NCBI GenBank assembly: GCA_005765155.1
Contig: VCCP01000002.1
Location: 5,332,001 to 5,396,000, forward strand
Length of the DNA: 64,000 bases
Origin: Zelopaecilomyces penicillatus
Lineage: Eukaryota; Ascomycota; Sordariomycetes; Hypocreales; Pseudodiploosporaceae
Reading direction: 5' to 3'
Shown here: positions 52,981-64,000 of the stretch, piece by piece
How positions within the stretch are numbered: position 1 is the first letter of the stretch
Layout: the number at the start of each line of letters is the position of its first letter
Made by a program: the position numbers and the translations under genes
The notes under the pieces: model-generated
What the model saw: only the letters and a program-made list of their open reading frames with translations
Told to the model about the DNA's origin: nothing
Databases searched by the model: none

Positions 52981-54279
52981 TCAAAGCTTTCCCACCAGCT
53001 CCGCCACGTGTGCATGCATGTCATAGCCACAGACCTCCTCAATTGTCAGCTTGCCTGGTCGATCATTCGCGCTGCTCCAGCCAATTCGCTCGGTCAAATC
53101 CTCTCTTGCTCTGCGGCTACTATCTTGCACTCGCGTCGCGCGAGGCTTGCGTTCGAGTTCATAGATTTGAAGTTTCTCGGGGATAGACAGTGAGGCGTAC
53201 TTGTCTGAGAAAATGATGCCCAGGGCTCCTGCATCTTCAATAGCCATGCATGCGCCTTGTGACTGGTCTGGCATCATCGGATGGGCCGCATCTCCAAGAA
53301 GACAGCAACGACCCTTGACCCAAAAGGGGAATTCCTGGTAGTTATAGAGGCGCCACATCTTGATATCGTCTGCATTGAGGAACAAAGTTCTCATCCTCTC
53401 ATCCAGGTCAGGGAATGTTGCAGCGAGATTTTCACCTGTTGTTGAGATGTTCCATCCGTCTTCCTTGATTTCATTCTTGTGGGCTGGATAGAAGCAGTAG
53501 CAACTGACAATTTCGTTGTTTGAGCACGGGCTCATGACAATCTTGTCAATGCCATCGCCACCCCAGAATTCTATGGCGTTGTTTTCCGAGAACTCTTGAA
53601 GGCCCAACTCGCGCAGCTTGTCGATGTGGATGATGCACCGATAGCAACATGATGTGGAAGCAGTGACCTGAGATATGATACCGAGCTGTTCTCGCATTTG
53701 GCTACGAATACCATCCGCACAGATGACAACATCGTGAGTTACTTCTGTGCCGTTTTCGAAAGTTATGTTGCCGTTGATCGAGTCTAACTTGGACGCCTTG
53801 TGCCAGACTTTGAGCTCTGCAGGAATTCCGCTGCCTTTTTCTGTAGTTGCGACATTCTTGAGGTGTTGGTGGAGATCGATTCTGTGGAAATTGTTGTAGT
53901 CGGTTCCAAAGCGTTCCCTGTAGTCGCCTAGGGGGTATTCGCCATAAACTTTGCCAGAGGACCACTCATGACGAATGAGGTTTCGGAGGATGACGGGTTT
54001 GGCAGCAGGAATGTCGATATTCCACTCTTCCAGGAAACGAGAGCCGTTGGAGGCAACTGAGAGCGAGGCGCCAACTTCACCGCCAAAATCGTACCGTTCG
54101 TAAATAGTGACCTTGTGTCCTGCACGACGGAGGGCGATGGCAGCAGAAAGTCCGCCTAGACCAGACCCAACAATGCCGATGTCATAGACGGGGGAAGAAG
54201 ATGCAGGTTGGGAGGAGGAAGAGGAGGAGCAAAAGGCGGAGGAAGGGTGTGGAGTTGTTGTCGTCTCGTGGGGACTCAT
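52981..54279 (-). CDS. FAD-dependent monooxygenase, salicylate-hydroxylase-like
   Basis: A 432-residue frame from the ATG at 54279 (the longer frame begins with GTG and was not used). After a Ser/Pro-rich leader of about 30 residues comes the FAD fold YDIGIVGSGLGGLSAAIALRRAG with YER at the end of the second strand, then HRIDLHQHL, VVICADGIRSQMREQ (DG motif) and CCLLGDAAHPMMPDQSQGACMAIEDA (GD motif plus the proline-rich helix start common to salicylate and 6-hydroxynicotinate monooxygenases). The family uses NAD(P)H and O2 to hydroxylate or decarboxylate-hydroxylate small aromatics. The substrate is not determined by sequence. The C terminus is VGKL, a weak likeness to a peroxisomal signal. 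It is convergent with the regulator at 51004, which suggests a pathway unit. Confidence 0.92.
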   Translation of the reverse strand: MSPHETTTTPHPSSAFCSSSSSSQPASSSPVYDIGIVGSGLGGLSAAIALRRAGHKVTIYERYDFGGEVGASLSVASNGSRFLEEWNIDIPAAKPVILRNLIRHEWSSGKVYGEYPLGDYRERFGTDYNNFHRIDLHQHLKNVATTEKGSGIPAELKVWHKASKLDSINGNITFENGTEVTHDVVICADGIRSQMREQLGIISQVTASTSCCYRCIIHIDKLRELGLQEFSENNAIEFWGGDGIDKIVMSPCSNNEIVSCYCFYPAHKNEIKEDGWNISTTGENLAATFPDLDERMRTLFLNADDIKMWRLYNYQEFPFWVKGRCCLLGDAAHPMMPDQSQGACMAIEDAGALGIIFSDKYASLSIPEKLQIYELERKPRATRVQDSSRRAREDLTERIGWSSANDRPGKLTIEEVCGYDMHAHVAELVGKL

Positions 54280-57200
54280 TGTTCCGGCTTCAGCGCGGGC
54301 CACTTTCTTTATGCTTTCCTTTGTTGGATGTCTCCGCTGGAAATTATCGGTGACGGGATACTAGGACAGGGTTTGATTTGATTTGGGTTTGATAAAAATA
54401 AAATCGGGGGCCAGTTATTTAGTTGCAGCTGCACCTTGGCAGGTGAAATACACACACAATGATGGGAAAATGTAACAAGGAGCCCGCAACAACCAGTTTG
54501 AGACCCTTGAATGACCCGGTCTAGGCTTTGTGATGTTGCAGTGCTAGGTCAAGGCTGCCAATGATGTGTTGTAGAGAAGCTACGGAGCAAGGCAGATGCT
54601 GTTGTTTTGTCTCTCTTGTCTGTACTTGGGGGTTGGAATGTCTGGGGGGGTGATGAGCGGCCGTCGGAAATCGTCAGATGCGAGAGTCAACGTGCGGCGT
54701 TAGGAATTGCATGTATGTATATGTGTATGTATGGAGAGAGAGAGAGAGATAGGGAGAGAAAGAGGTCTGTGAATATGTACGTCGGGCTGAGACGGCTCGG
54801 ATACCGACCGAGGTTATGGGGGGGCGTCTTATATCTGATCAAAACGCTCTCTCTCTTCTCTCTGTACTATACGATCGATCCGCTGCGTCCTCTATTGTGT
54901 CTCACTCATTTCATTCTTGTGGTTCAACTAGGTGTGGGGGGGTGGTGGGTTTGATGATGGTGATGGATCGATGGTGAAAATTCAGGGCATTTTTTTGGTT
55001 TGGTTTGGCTGCGAGAGCCGTCGGGAGCGCTTCGTCGCTCCGTGAATGAATGATGCGGCAAGTGGAGACCCAGGGGAAGGGAGGCGGCGGTGCAGTACGA
55101 AGTAGAGGGAATATTTGTGGTTCTATCTTGTCGTACAGAGTACGGATGAAACGGTGTTTTTTTTCTTCTAATGAAGAAGAAGGAGAACGATATTGGCGGT
55201 TCTGGAGTTGTGGGGTATTGTATTGGTGGAGGGAGGGAATGTGGATAGGGAAAGACATGAACTCGGTTTACTAGTTGAGCCTGATCTACTTCTACTTGGA
55301 GGTATTGATTGAGGTCATGGAGGAAACAAGCCGCCCAGCTGTCAAAGTGTCCCAACGGCTGTAGTACAGACGAATGCTACGTACGTAGAGTATACACGCA
55401 TTGTACAAGAAACAGAGAGAGGAAGCGGTGGTGCAAGTGCATTTAGGTGAGGCCCCACCCGGACCGACGCCGAGGCTTCGGATCCGCGGAGGGTTTTTGA
55501 CAGAGAGCGCGGGTGGTGGGTTCAGACAGCGGCCACTACTTTATGTGGGAGGGAGTCGTGCCGAATCCGACGGGCGCATTATCGCCGCCTCTGGTTTTGT
55601 ATTTTTGTATCTTATTTCCTTTTTGCTCGATTGGGGCGATCACCGGCAATGCATGATTTTTTTTTTGTAACGGTGCGGATCTGCCCTACGAAGGGGACTT
55701 CATTTCATCTGTGGGTGGTTATGGTACGTACGTTTGTGGCAAGGCGGGTAATGCACCACACACACACACACACACACACACACCATCTGATGCCTCCTCC
55801 ACATTTGTTTGATGATATTCTTAGTCTTGGTCTTTCTGCCACGTATATCAATAATGTGTGTCCGTGAACAAAGAGATATTGATATGAGCCTCATGATGAT
55901 GATGATGATGATTATTTTGTGGTGGTTCTTGGCAGATTCAGAATAACCGCGCTCAGCGGCTCGCGCATCTGTGAATTGGAGTATGGAACTGACCTCTTCA
56001 TCTGACCCTCCCCCCTAGTTATTGTCCAAGCGAGGAGCCGAAGGAGATTGAAGCTCTTCATTATTATGTGTGGGGAGAACAGGCTAGATAGAATTGGCAT
56101 CCTGATGTGAAATATTGGTTTTGTGGCTGAACGGAAACTCGGTATGTGGATACTGGCAACAAGATGCAAGTTCATCGTGGCCCCAAGAAAAACCTGGGGT
56201 AATCACCTCAAAGCCAATTGGAGAAGTCAAAGTGCAGACGCCCAGAACACTGAAACCCACATTCGTCTTTTTGTCTTCCCCATTGTTTTATTCTTTGTTC
56301 AAAAGTGAGGCCCCCGCGCATGTACAACTGTTCACTTTTTATCACACCGTATAAGTGAAAGGTGAGGGAGTGTGGATGAGATGAGAAATGGATGTTTTGA
56401 TGTGCCGCGGCTCGAGGGGCGGATGGATGTGGAACGCGATTTGAACTGGGAGCCGCGGTTTGACCACAACCTAAGGTATCTAGATGTACGCATAGAGCAA
56501 AAAAGATTGATATGTCCAAGAGACCAAAGTCGAGAATGATATTAGTTACTTTGAGGGTATTGTCGTGTTGATGAGCAAAGTGTTGTATCATAGGTAATTA
56601 GAAGAACCGACAAACATTGAGTAAAACCTTCTAGTAAAAAGTGATGAATATCATATAGAAAGAGGCAATATAGACGAGAAATAACACGGATCCCATCTCA
56701 CAGACCAATTCATGCCCTTCTTCACACCCAAATCCCCATCTCGTATCTTAGGTACTTAGTTCATAGCGACATACCTAACTAAACTCCACAAAAAACCACA
56801 TCTCGGAAGATCGCTCATTATTACTAACTACTAATTACTGACTCCTTGCTAGCTAGCACCCACTTCAAATATGCCGGGCGCGTTTATAAGTAAACAGGCT
56901 AATATCCACTTCCCTCCCACAAATTTCATGACCATGCTTCATGATCCTCCTCTTCCTCGATTCTCATCCCCACACCTATTGAAGAATAGTACCCATCTCC
57001 ATCTCTTCATCTCTTTTAGCTGGCAAAGAGTCAAGTTGTGTGAGCAATCTCACACTACTTCCACATTAAAGAGAGAAGAATCAAATTTGGATGCAAGGGT
57101 TGTCCCCAAGCGAATTGGACATCTAAATCCTGATTGCAGCAACACCAACAAAATTCTTTCCTTCATGCCCTCGCCACTGGCCCGCTTTTGTTGACGATCC

Positions 57201-57500
57201 CTCTCTTGCCCCCTTTTTTTATCCGAATAGCATATATCCATTCACACACATCTACGTGCCTGTATCAAAAACACAGACGGTCTCCCCCTACTCCCTCGGA
57301 AGCGGGTGCTGAAACAACTCGACGTCTGTGAAACTTATGCAGGTTCTGTCAAAGTGACAACTGCCGAGTCAATTGATAACAACGAACCTCTATTTGAACC
57401 ATTATCTCAATTATCTTTATTCACTCTTCTTCTACTTCTCTATAAACATACAAATCGACATAAAATCGACTTCTGTCTTTTAATTGCCATCATACACACA
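54280..57500. other. 3.2-kb divergent intergenic region
   Basis: Lies between the starts of the monooxygenase and the MFS transporter. It contains a GA-rich microsatellite (54733-54762), a CA repeat (55756-55783) and a GAT repeat (55892-55911), and a pyrimidine-rich, T-rich leader before 57501. No coding frame with a motif was seen. Confidence 0.6.
55756..55783. repeat. CA dinucleotide microsatellite
   Basis: About 13 copies of CA between the motif-free flanks; ordinary simple repeat. Confidence 0.85.
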
Positions 57501-58964
57501 ATGGAGAAAGACGCAGCTCCGTCACCCGTTGCGCTGAGCTACAACGGCTCAGACGACGCCCAAAATGAAGCCAGGCTGCGTCGAATCTACCGCAAGATCG
57601 ACTGGAACATTGTTCCACTCATGTTCCTCTGCTACTTCCTCCAATTTCTCGACAAAGTCCTCGTCAACTATGCCAACATCATGGGCATTTCCAAGGACCT
57701 CGGATTCGCCGGCAATGACTTCTCCTGGATGGCAACTGCCTTCTTCATCGGTTATGCAGTCGCCGAGTTCCCTCAGGGCTATCTCATCCAGAAGTTCCCC
57801 GTCGCCAAGGTTCTAGGTTACAACGTCCTCCTCTGGGGTGTTGTCGTCTGCTGCACAGCAGCGTCACAGAACTTCCCCGGTGCTACGGCCGTGCGTACGC
57901 TGCTCGGTATGCTTGAGGCTGTCATCACGCCGGCTCTCATCATGATCACGTCCCAGTGGTATACAAAGAGACAGGCCACACCGCGGACAGGTATCTGGTA
58001 CTGCGGTCTCGGCGCCGGCCAGATTATTGGTGGGCTCATCTCGTGGGCAGCGCAGCATGGCTCGAGAACCTCTTCATTTCAGAGCTGGCGCATTATGTTT
58101 TTGGCTGTTGGTGTTTTCAATTTGATGGTTGCCCTGGGTGTCCTTTTCATCATGCCTAACGGAGTCCAAGAGGCCAAGTTCTTGACGGAAGAAGAAAAAA
58201 AGCTAGTAGAGGAGGCTCTGGCGAGGGATCAGTCAGGCGCTGGCAAGAAGGTCTTCCACATGTCTGGCATCTGGGAAGCTCTCACAGACTTGCAGGTGTG
58301 GCTTCTGTTCGTCAACACCATCTTAATTGTGATCCCGTCGGGTATCATCACCACCTTTTCAGCGACTCTCATCAGGGGCTTCTATAAGTCGTCCAAAACA
58401 GCAGCGCTGCTCAACATGCCGTCAGGAATCGTGTCTCTTGCCGCAACACTCGGCGGTACCTACGCCATATACTGCAACTTCCCCCGCTGGCTGAGCATCA
58501 TCGCGCTGTTAGTCCCTACCATCATCGGCGCTGGCCTCATGTCCTTTTATGGCGAGTCTAGGGCTGGTGCCCTGGCCGGCATCTACCTTATCAACTTCGA
58601 CGTGGCACCCCTGGCGCTGATCTATGCGCTTGTTGGCGCAAATACCCAGGGCTACACGAAGAAGGTGGCCACAAACGCCATGATTGCCATCGCTTTCTCC
58701 ATCGCCAATATCATCGGCCCTCAGACTTTCCGTGACGAGGACAAGCCGCAGTATCTCCCGGCCAAGATCACTGTCTTTGGCGTGGCTGGCGGCTCCATTG
58801 TTGTCACAGCGCTGTTGCGTGTTCTGTACGGTATTCGTAATGCTAAGACGGCGGCAGCGCGCAATGCTGAGCTTGAGGCAATTGATCGAGGCGACATTGA
58901 TGCCAGGCGGGTCGAGGAAGATCAGACTGACCGCACGAACCCGGCTTTTCACTACGTTTACTAG
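57501..58964 (+). CDS. MFS transporter, anion:cation symporter (allantoate-permease-like)
   Basis: A 487-residue protein from the ATG at 57501; the frame is open upstream to 57306 but lacks an ATG there. The signature of the ACS/Dal5-like group is clear: RRIYRKIDWNIVPLMFLCYFLQFLDK at the end of the N-terminal tail and first helix, then NYANIMGISKDL, FFIGYAVAEFPQGYL, GMLEAVITPAL and SQWYTKRQATPRTGIWY. About twelve hydrophobic segments are present in two halves separated by the hydrophilic loop EEEKKLVEEALARD. Members import organic anions such as allantoate, nicotinate, pantothenate or small aromatic acids across the plasma membrane. Being near two flavin monooxygenases, it may bring in their substrate; this is inference. 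The tail is rich in Ala, Arg and Asp and cytosolic. Confidence 0.93.
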   Translation: MEKDAAPSPVALSYNGSDDAQNEARLRRIYRKIDWNIVPLMFLCYFLQFLDKVLVNYANIMGISKDLGFAGNDFSWMATAFFIGYAVAEFPQGYLIQKFPVAKVLGYNVLLWGVVVCCTAASQNFPGATAVRTLLGMLEAVITPALIMITSQWYTKRQATPRTGIWYCGLGAGQIIGGLISWAAQHGSRTSSFQSWRIMFLAVGVFNLMVALGVLFIMPNGVQEAKFLTEEEKKLVEEALARDQSGAGKKVFHMSGIWEALTDLQVWLLFVNTILIVIPSGIITTFSATLIRGFYKSSKTAALLNMPSGIVSLAATLGGTYAIYCNFPRWLSIIALLVPTIIGAGLMSFYGESRAGALAGIYLINFDVAPLALIYALVGANTQGYTKKVATNAMIAIAFSIANIIGPQTFRDEDKPQYLPAKITVFGVAGGSIVVTALLRVLYGIRNAKTAAARNAELEAIDRGDIDARRVEEDQTDRTNPAFHYVY

Positions 58965-61900
58965 ATCGCAAGTTCTAGTGGGGATCGAGAAATGGACTCC
59001 CCGAGGAACGATATCTTTTTTTTCTTTCGTTTCCTTCTGTTTACAAGCAAGCTATTATTGTCGTGTTAATCTGTTGTTGGCTCATTTGGTTTTGTGTGAG
59101 GAATTTTGCAGAAAATGACACCCCCTGGATGCAGACAGAAGCTGGCTTCGACTGGCCAACATCAGCCTTCGGAATTGCAACCGCTCTTTCAAGGTATATT
59201 CCGATTGTCAGATAGGTGGAGGTACTTCAATCCGACAAGGCTGCGGATATATCTTGTAGAAAATGCATAATTCAAGTACTTGAAGTCTAAAGATTATAGA
59301 ACCTCGTGATAATGCATCGGCAGTTTTGACTTTATTGTTCAGTCAGACGTCGCCTGGTACTGTTTCACAAAACTTCTTCTAAAAGTATCATCTCTAAAAT
59401 GGACAAGTACACGTACAGCTACAGTAGGGCAGGAAGTTGTTGTGAGACATTCATGGGTCCAGCTCGGCACGGCACGGCGAAACCGTCATCTCAGTATGGA
59501 TTGTTCGCAACATCTCTCACCTCTCACCATCGCCCTGCCCGTGCAGGGGACATGACTGCAGCACCATACATGATATTATAGCAAGGAGTGGTGGACAAGT
59601 GCGCACGGGTCTACTACAGAACTCATTCCAGAAGGAGGCGCATGTTACTGAAAGACCAACAACATCACCCTGGAACACTGACGAGACCAGCATCAAACAT
59701 CCATTGGCGTTCGCTCGACCCAACCTTGTGAGACCTCACTTCGCCGCGGAAAGCTGCATTCATCTTCTCCCGAGCAAAAGAGGGGATTGTGGCATGCATG
59801 TTTGTGGATATTTCTAGCCAGTACAACCTAAGATCTTCTCTTCTGAGCGAGACGGACAGGCTTGTTTGAGCATCAAGGTGCAACATAAAAGGTAATGCTT
59901 TGTTGCCCTAGATGGTCCGCGGTCCGTGCTTGGCATGCAAGTAGGTAGCATGCAGACGTGAGACGAAGGAAGCTTGAGTTCTTTGTGTTCTCCGGCTTCA
60001 TCCAATGGTTTGTGAGGCTTCTAAGATGAAGTGTCTCGGTTGGCATGATGGCAACGTCTCGGCTTTGACCCACGCTCATCTTTCAATTTGTCAGAATGAG
60101 AGTAGTGAAGGAATCATGTGAGAGATTGCAGTGATCGAGCAAAACGAAGCTAACAAATAATGCTAGAACGAGGAAGTCTAAACTTCAAGTCATCACCGCG
60201 CATCAAGGTCATCCTCGCACATTTCCGTGTCGACCTGGGGGCAAAGGCGGAGATGAATTCTCGCAGTTTTGTGTCATAGTGACAAGCAGAGCGCTCCGAC
60301 AGTTATTCGAAATGATACTCCCTGGACAACCGCGCACCGCCGACCGTGATGACAATGAATTACGTCGATGATCTCAAAGTCAAACGGTGATGAGTTGTTC
60401 ACGTCCCTGTATGTGTCAACCGCCGCGCTCACAAGACATGCATGTTCGGACCCCGTCCGACATGGCATAGGGCATTGCGACGGCGACAATGGGCCCTTCC
60501 CGAGCGAAACACCATTATCAAGGCAAGAAGCAATATGGGGAAAGCATGTAGAGGTCATTGGATGATGAAGGAAGTCTACTGTGACCCAGTTTTGACCGAT
60601 GTCTGAGGAATGCCAGATGTGCTCCTTCAATGGTTGATCGCCAACCTGCCAGTCAGTCCGCGGGAAGAAGTGCCAAGTGCGTCCCATCTATGTCTGGCAG
60701 CTTTGCGACGGCGATGCCAACAACGGCATGGACACAGTGACGGGTCCTGTATTGCCGCATGGTCCATTCGGAAGTCGAGGCGGCGACAACCGTGCGCACC
60801 CTGACATCCGATACACAGATACAGTCGATGCTAGCTGCAGCCGCATCTGCAGCCCACTCCAGTATCTTCCGATGCCATGTTCCATCAGGATGCCAACAAC
60901 CTCAAACCGACAGCCAATCCCTTTGCAGTACCGGCGGATAGAGGTGAGAGGGGAAAGAACCAGCACCATCGAGGTATAGGATGTATCCCAGGGGCTTGAA
61001 AGGAGACATGGGTGACAGGAGCATTGGCCTCGGCAAGAACTTGAGGCAGGATGAGCCAGGCCAGCCGTTGGCTTGTTCGACGCCGCTCGTCTCACCGATT
61101 GGTATGGTAGGAGAGCTCAACGGCCTGGCAGATGACTGGATGGCTCTCGCAGAAGCTGCTCGCATTGCATTGCCCTGCCGAACTGCGGCCCATGGGTTCA
61201 TGCGCACTCTCACTACCCAGCCCAACGGGCCACCCACGGTTGTCTCGTGACGATCGTGCGCGAGTTCAACGCGTGGCCAACGGCTTCGTCCAGCGCCATC
61301 AGCAAACAAAAGACCGCCACCCGCGGACGGACACTGCGGGGGAGTTGTCAACGAGCACGGGAAGCGGGGGGAGAAGTGGAGGTGACAAAGAGGAGGCTCA
61401 GGAGGCGGATCACCAAGGCTGGTCAAGCTGTTATATTAACAGGCGGACATGGCGCTGGACTGTGTGAGCCATGAGACGTTGTGATTTGATGTGGCGGCGT
61501 TGATGGGCAACGGGGCTAGACGGCAGCGCGCACAGCTCAGGGCCCATCATCAGCAGGCGTGTGGGCGAGCCAAGCTACTGGCAATACTCTTAGTGCCGTA
61601 CATGCTTCGCGGGTGGTCTTGGCCGTTTGGTGAGAGTGTGTGTGGTGTGTGTGTCTTGTCGATCCGACGCGGTGGAGGTTTGGGGACAGCTGAGGGGAGG
61701 TGAGGGGAGGATAGGAGATGCATGGGAATAGCGCGGATGGAGGCGTTCATGACTTGGCTGTGGATGCGGCTGAGTGGGTTATGCTGGGCTTGCTTACAAC
61801 TGTGGGAGGTTTCCCTTCAGCGCTCTCCATGACCTGTACAGGCCACAAACCTGCCTGTAGTACAACTTGTAACGGTCCGCTCGGAACCTCTCCGGCGCCG

Positions 61901-62881
61901 GCAGCCGGGTTTGGATGAGGCTCTCCACGTCATCCACTCAAGGAGGGGGCGACCACTGGTTGCAATCACAGCTGCTGTCCTACTACTCCCGTTCCGGTTC
62001 TCTTCCAGCATCTACGGTGAGGAAGAGTGTCCAAAGCACTGGGTTTTGCACCAAAGCAGATTTGCTGGAGACTCCCGCTAATACCTGGAATATCAACGGT
62101 CGATTCCCAGCAGCGCGTTGCGACGGCTGCAGGGGTGCGGGGACGGCGAGTCTCCAGTGGTCGTCTCCCGAGACAAGGGGAGAAGCTCAGCGACGGCGTC
62201 GCCTGTGTCAGGCTGCCAGTGCTGTAGGCTTGCTGCTAGCCGTTGGACTGAACTCCCTACATACAGTATGCGCCGACAGCCTGGGAAGCCCACCTGTAAT
62301 GGGGCCCTGTGTAGGCCCCTCGAGCCCTGTAATAGGCGTTGTGTGGGTGCTGTGGGAGCCGGCTAAGCTTCCAGAAGGGGTGCGGCTGTCGTTAAGTCCC
62401 GTCCCCTGGTCGCTTTGTTCACAGCGAACGAAGCTTAATATCGGCCGAATCGAGCAGCCGTGGGCCCAGCAGCCCAGGCGTCCAGCAAAAGACCTTATCC
62501 GCCGGACTTGGCGCGCAACCCGTTGTTTTGTCGTCGAGCGTGCTCGCCTGCGCGCGTATGTGACTACTGTATGTGTTACCGGTGCTGGCGAGTTCCAGGA
62601 ATAAAGCGGCCGGGGTCAATTGCAAGGTCGCATGCGCCGGACGGGACGGGGGCGCGGATACTGGACCACCTCGTCGTCTTATTAAATCTCTCTTGGCAAC
62701 GTCTCTGGCGATCTTTGCTTCTCTCCCCCAGATACTCGACTTTCATTCAACCTTTAATACGACTGCCCGCTACCTCGACCGTTTACCCTCTCAGATCCTC
62801 CCTTCCAAACTCTCGGCTCAACAAAGAAGACAAGAGTCCCAACTAGTTTCGCTCTCTATTCGTTTCAACCGCATCGCCACT
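58965..62881. other. 3.9-kb gene-free region
   Basis: No supported gene between the MFS gene and the reductase gene. 61630-61650 has a GT-rich run, and 62690-62880 is the C/T-rich leader of the reductase gene. GC-rich frames (for example 61915-62604 plus and 60902-61426 minus) overlap one another, have no motifs and are taken as composition effects. Confidence 0.55.
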
Positions 62882-63943
62882 ATGCCTTCCAAAGTCGCAT
62901 CTCCCATCGACCCGCCATCATTGGTCGTGGTCACTGGCGCCAACGGCTTCATTGCCCAGCACTGTGTTGCCTCTCTCTTGAAACATGGCTACCATGTCGT
63001 CGGAACAGTCAGGAATGCTTCCAAGATCGAGCAGGTCATGGAAGCCCATCGTCGGCATCCCAATTTGGACGTTGTTGTAGTTGAGGACATCACATCGCCG
63101 GAGAGCTATCTCTCCACCCTCGGATCCCTTTCACCAAGTGCCATCCTCCATCTCGCCGCCCCATTCCACTATGGTGCTACCAACTTCGAAAAGGAGATGA
63201 TGGTTCCCGCTGTCCGAGGCTCTACCGCCATCCTCGAGGCCGCCACCGAGATGAAGAGCGTCAGGAGAGTCGTTCACACCAACAGCTTTGCCTGTATTTA
63301 CGATGCAGCTGCTGGTCTTGCCCCTGAAAAGATATATACTGCCAAAGACTGGAGTCCACTGACCTACGAAGACGGCGTCAACGCACCCAATGCCCCAACG
63401 GCCTACCGAGCAAGCAAGGCCACAGCTGAGAAGGCTGCGTGGAGGTTCATGGAAAGGAGAGGGCTTGGGTTCGACCTCGTCAGCCTGTGCCCGGGCATGG
63501 TCTTTGGCCCCTTCCTCCCCAACGCAAAGCCCAGCACAATATCCGAGGTCAACACGAGCAATGAAATGGTCTGGGCCGTCGTCTCAGCCGGCCGAGATGG
63601 CTCAGTGCCACCAACCAAGGGCCCCATCTGGGTCGACGTTCGAGACGTAGCAGATGCTCACGTCAAGGCCCTGCAGGTGCCAGAGGCCGGCGGTGGCCGA
63701 TACATGCTGGCCAGGGGCGTCTACTGCAACCAGGAGCTTGCCGATGTGAGCCGACGGATGCTGCCCAAGTATCAACAAAGAATCCCGGTCGGCGAGCCTG
63801 GCACCAGGGAAAGCCATAAACATTACGGTGCTAGCACTGCAGAGACAGATAGCACCCTGGGCATCAAGTGGAGAAGTCTAGAGGAGACCCTCGGAGATCT
63901 CGTTCCTCAGTTATTTGAGATTGAGCGGAATCAGAGTGTCTAA
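62882..63943 (+). CDS. NADPH-dependent reductase, GRE2/extended-SDR type
   Basis: A 353-residue protein from the ATG at 62882; the frame is open upstream to 62573, but an N terminus at 62882 fits the family. The Rossmann fold VVVTGANGFIAQHCVASLL (residues 15-33) has the TGxxGxxx motif, NADP-type VRNASK follows the second strand, and the catalytic triad is Ser135 (HTNSFA), Tyr175 and Lys179 (YRASK). FVFGPF-type VFGPFLPN and WVDVRDVADAHVKAL are typical of the methylglyoxal/isovaleraldehyde reductase and dihydroflavonol reductase group. The enzyme likely reduces a carbonyl or acts as an epimerase-like dehydrogenase in the cytosol. The substrate is unknown. The gene ends 57 bases before the window edge. 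Confidence 0.93.
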   Translation: MPSKVASPIDPPSLVVVTGANGFIAQHCVASLLKHGYHVVGTVRNASKIEQVMEAHRRHPNLDVVVVEDITSPESYLSTLGSLSPSAILHLAAPFHYGATNFEKEMMVPAVRGSTAILEAATEMKSVRRVVHTNSFACIYDAAAGLAPEKIYTAKDWSPLTYEDGVNAPNAPTAYRASKATAEKAAWRFMERRGLGFDLVSLCPGMVFGPFLPNAKPSTISEVNTSNEMVWAVVSAGRDGSVPPTKGPIWVDVRDVADAHVKALQVPEAGGGRYMLARGVYCNQELADVSRRMLPKYQQRIPVGEPGTRESHKHYGASTAETDSTLGIKWRSLEETLGDLVPQLFEIERNQSV

Positions 63944-64000
63944 GTATCAAGTTTCCCCCTATTCTTTCATTTTTGTCTGTCTATAGATTGGCTCTCTTGT

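Noticed and set aside
57306..57500. Upstream extension of the MFS reading frame by 65 codons
   Set aside because: It lacks an ATG, and the family starts close to the ATG at 57501; the region reads as a leader.
61915..62604. 229-codon open frame on the plus strand
   Set aside because: Overlaps several other frames in GC-rich DNA, rich in Arg, Cys and Trp as in chance frames, with no family motif; it also runs into the leader of the reductase gene.

Overview
This window is nuclear DNA of a filamentous ascomycete. The evidence is short introns (58-139 nt, with one of 248 nt) carrying GTRNGT donors, CTAAC/CTAAT-type branch points and YAG acceptors, together with typical Pezizomycotina families: Zn(II)2Cys6 regulator, fungal rhodopsin-fold membrane protein, PRM10/ThrE-type transporter, Hva1-TUDOR protein and an allantoate-permease-like MFS carrier. 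TACCTAGGTA palindromes and TACGGAGTA-type words recur in the intergenic DNA. I infer Sordariomycetes, possibly Hypocreales, but the sequence alone does not fix the species. No tRNA, rRNA or CRISPR was found.

Layout. 1-322 is the 3' end of an orotidine 5'-phosphate decarboxylase gene. 1620-5998 holds four related, broken copies of a small calcium-dependent lectin of the PA-IIL/LecB fold, a family I know mainly from bacteria. They share flanking sequence, so they arose by tandem duplication, and each copy carries different lesions. 6480-8140 is gene-free and contains an AT-rich island with tandem hairpin repeats and a perfect 13-bp inverted repeat, probably the relic of a mutated repeat element. 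8144-24696 holds a chromo-like/AT-hook protein and a three-exon RRM-like protein (convergent), an HPP-family membrane protein, a DUF2828/vWA protein, a divergent PIP-kinase-like protein and a PRM10-like transporter. 27983-40677 holds a five-exon rhodopsin-fold membrane protein, a secreted germin/spherulin-type cupin, a small Cys-rich protein, a three-exon Hva1-TUDOR protein, a secreted PAF-acetylhydrolase-like esterase and saccharopine dehydrogenase (LYS1).

From 41970 on the genes look like accessory metabolism: an FAD monooxygenase divergent from an HSL-type alpha/beta hydrolase, 5.1 kb without a gene, a regulator with two complete Zn2Cys6 clusters, a second FAD monooxygenase convergent with it, an anion:cation-symporter-type MFS transporter and a GRE2-like reductase. 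Uptake, hydroxylation, hydrolysis and reduction by such a set would fit catabolism of an aromatic or heterocyclic compound, but this is inference from families and proximity.

The most unusual parts are the decaying lectin array, the hairpin repeats with paired arm changes near 7.5 kb, and the double-cluster transcription factor.
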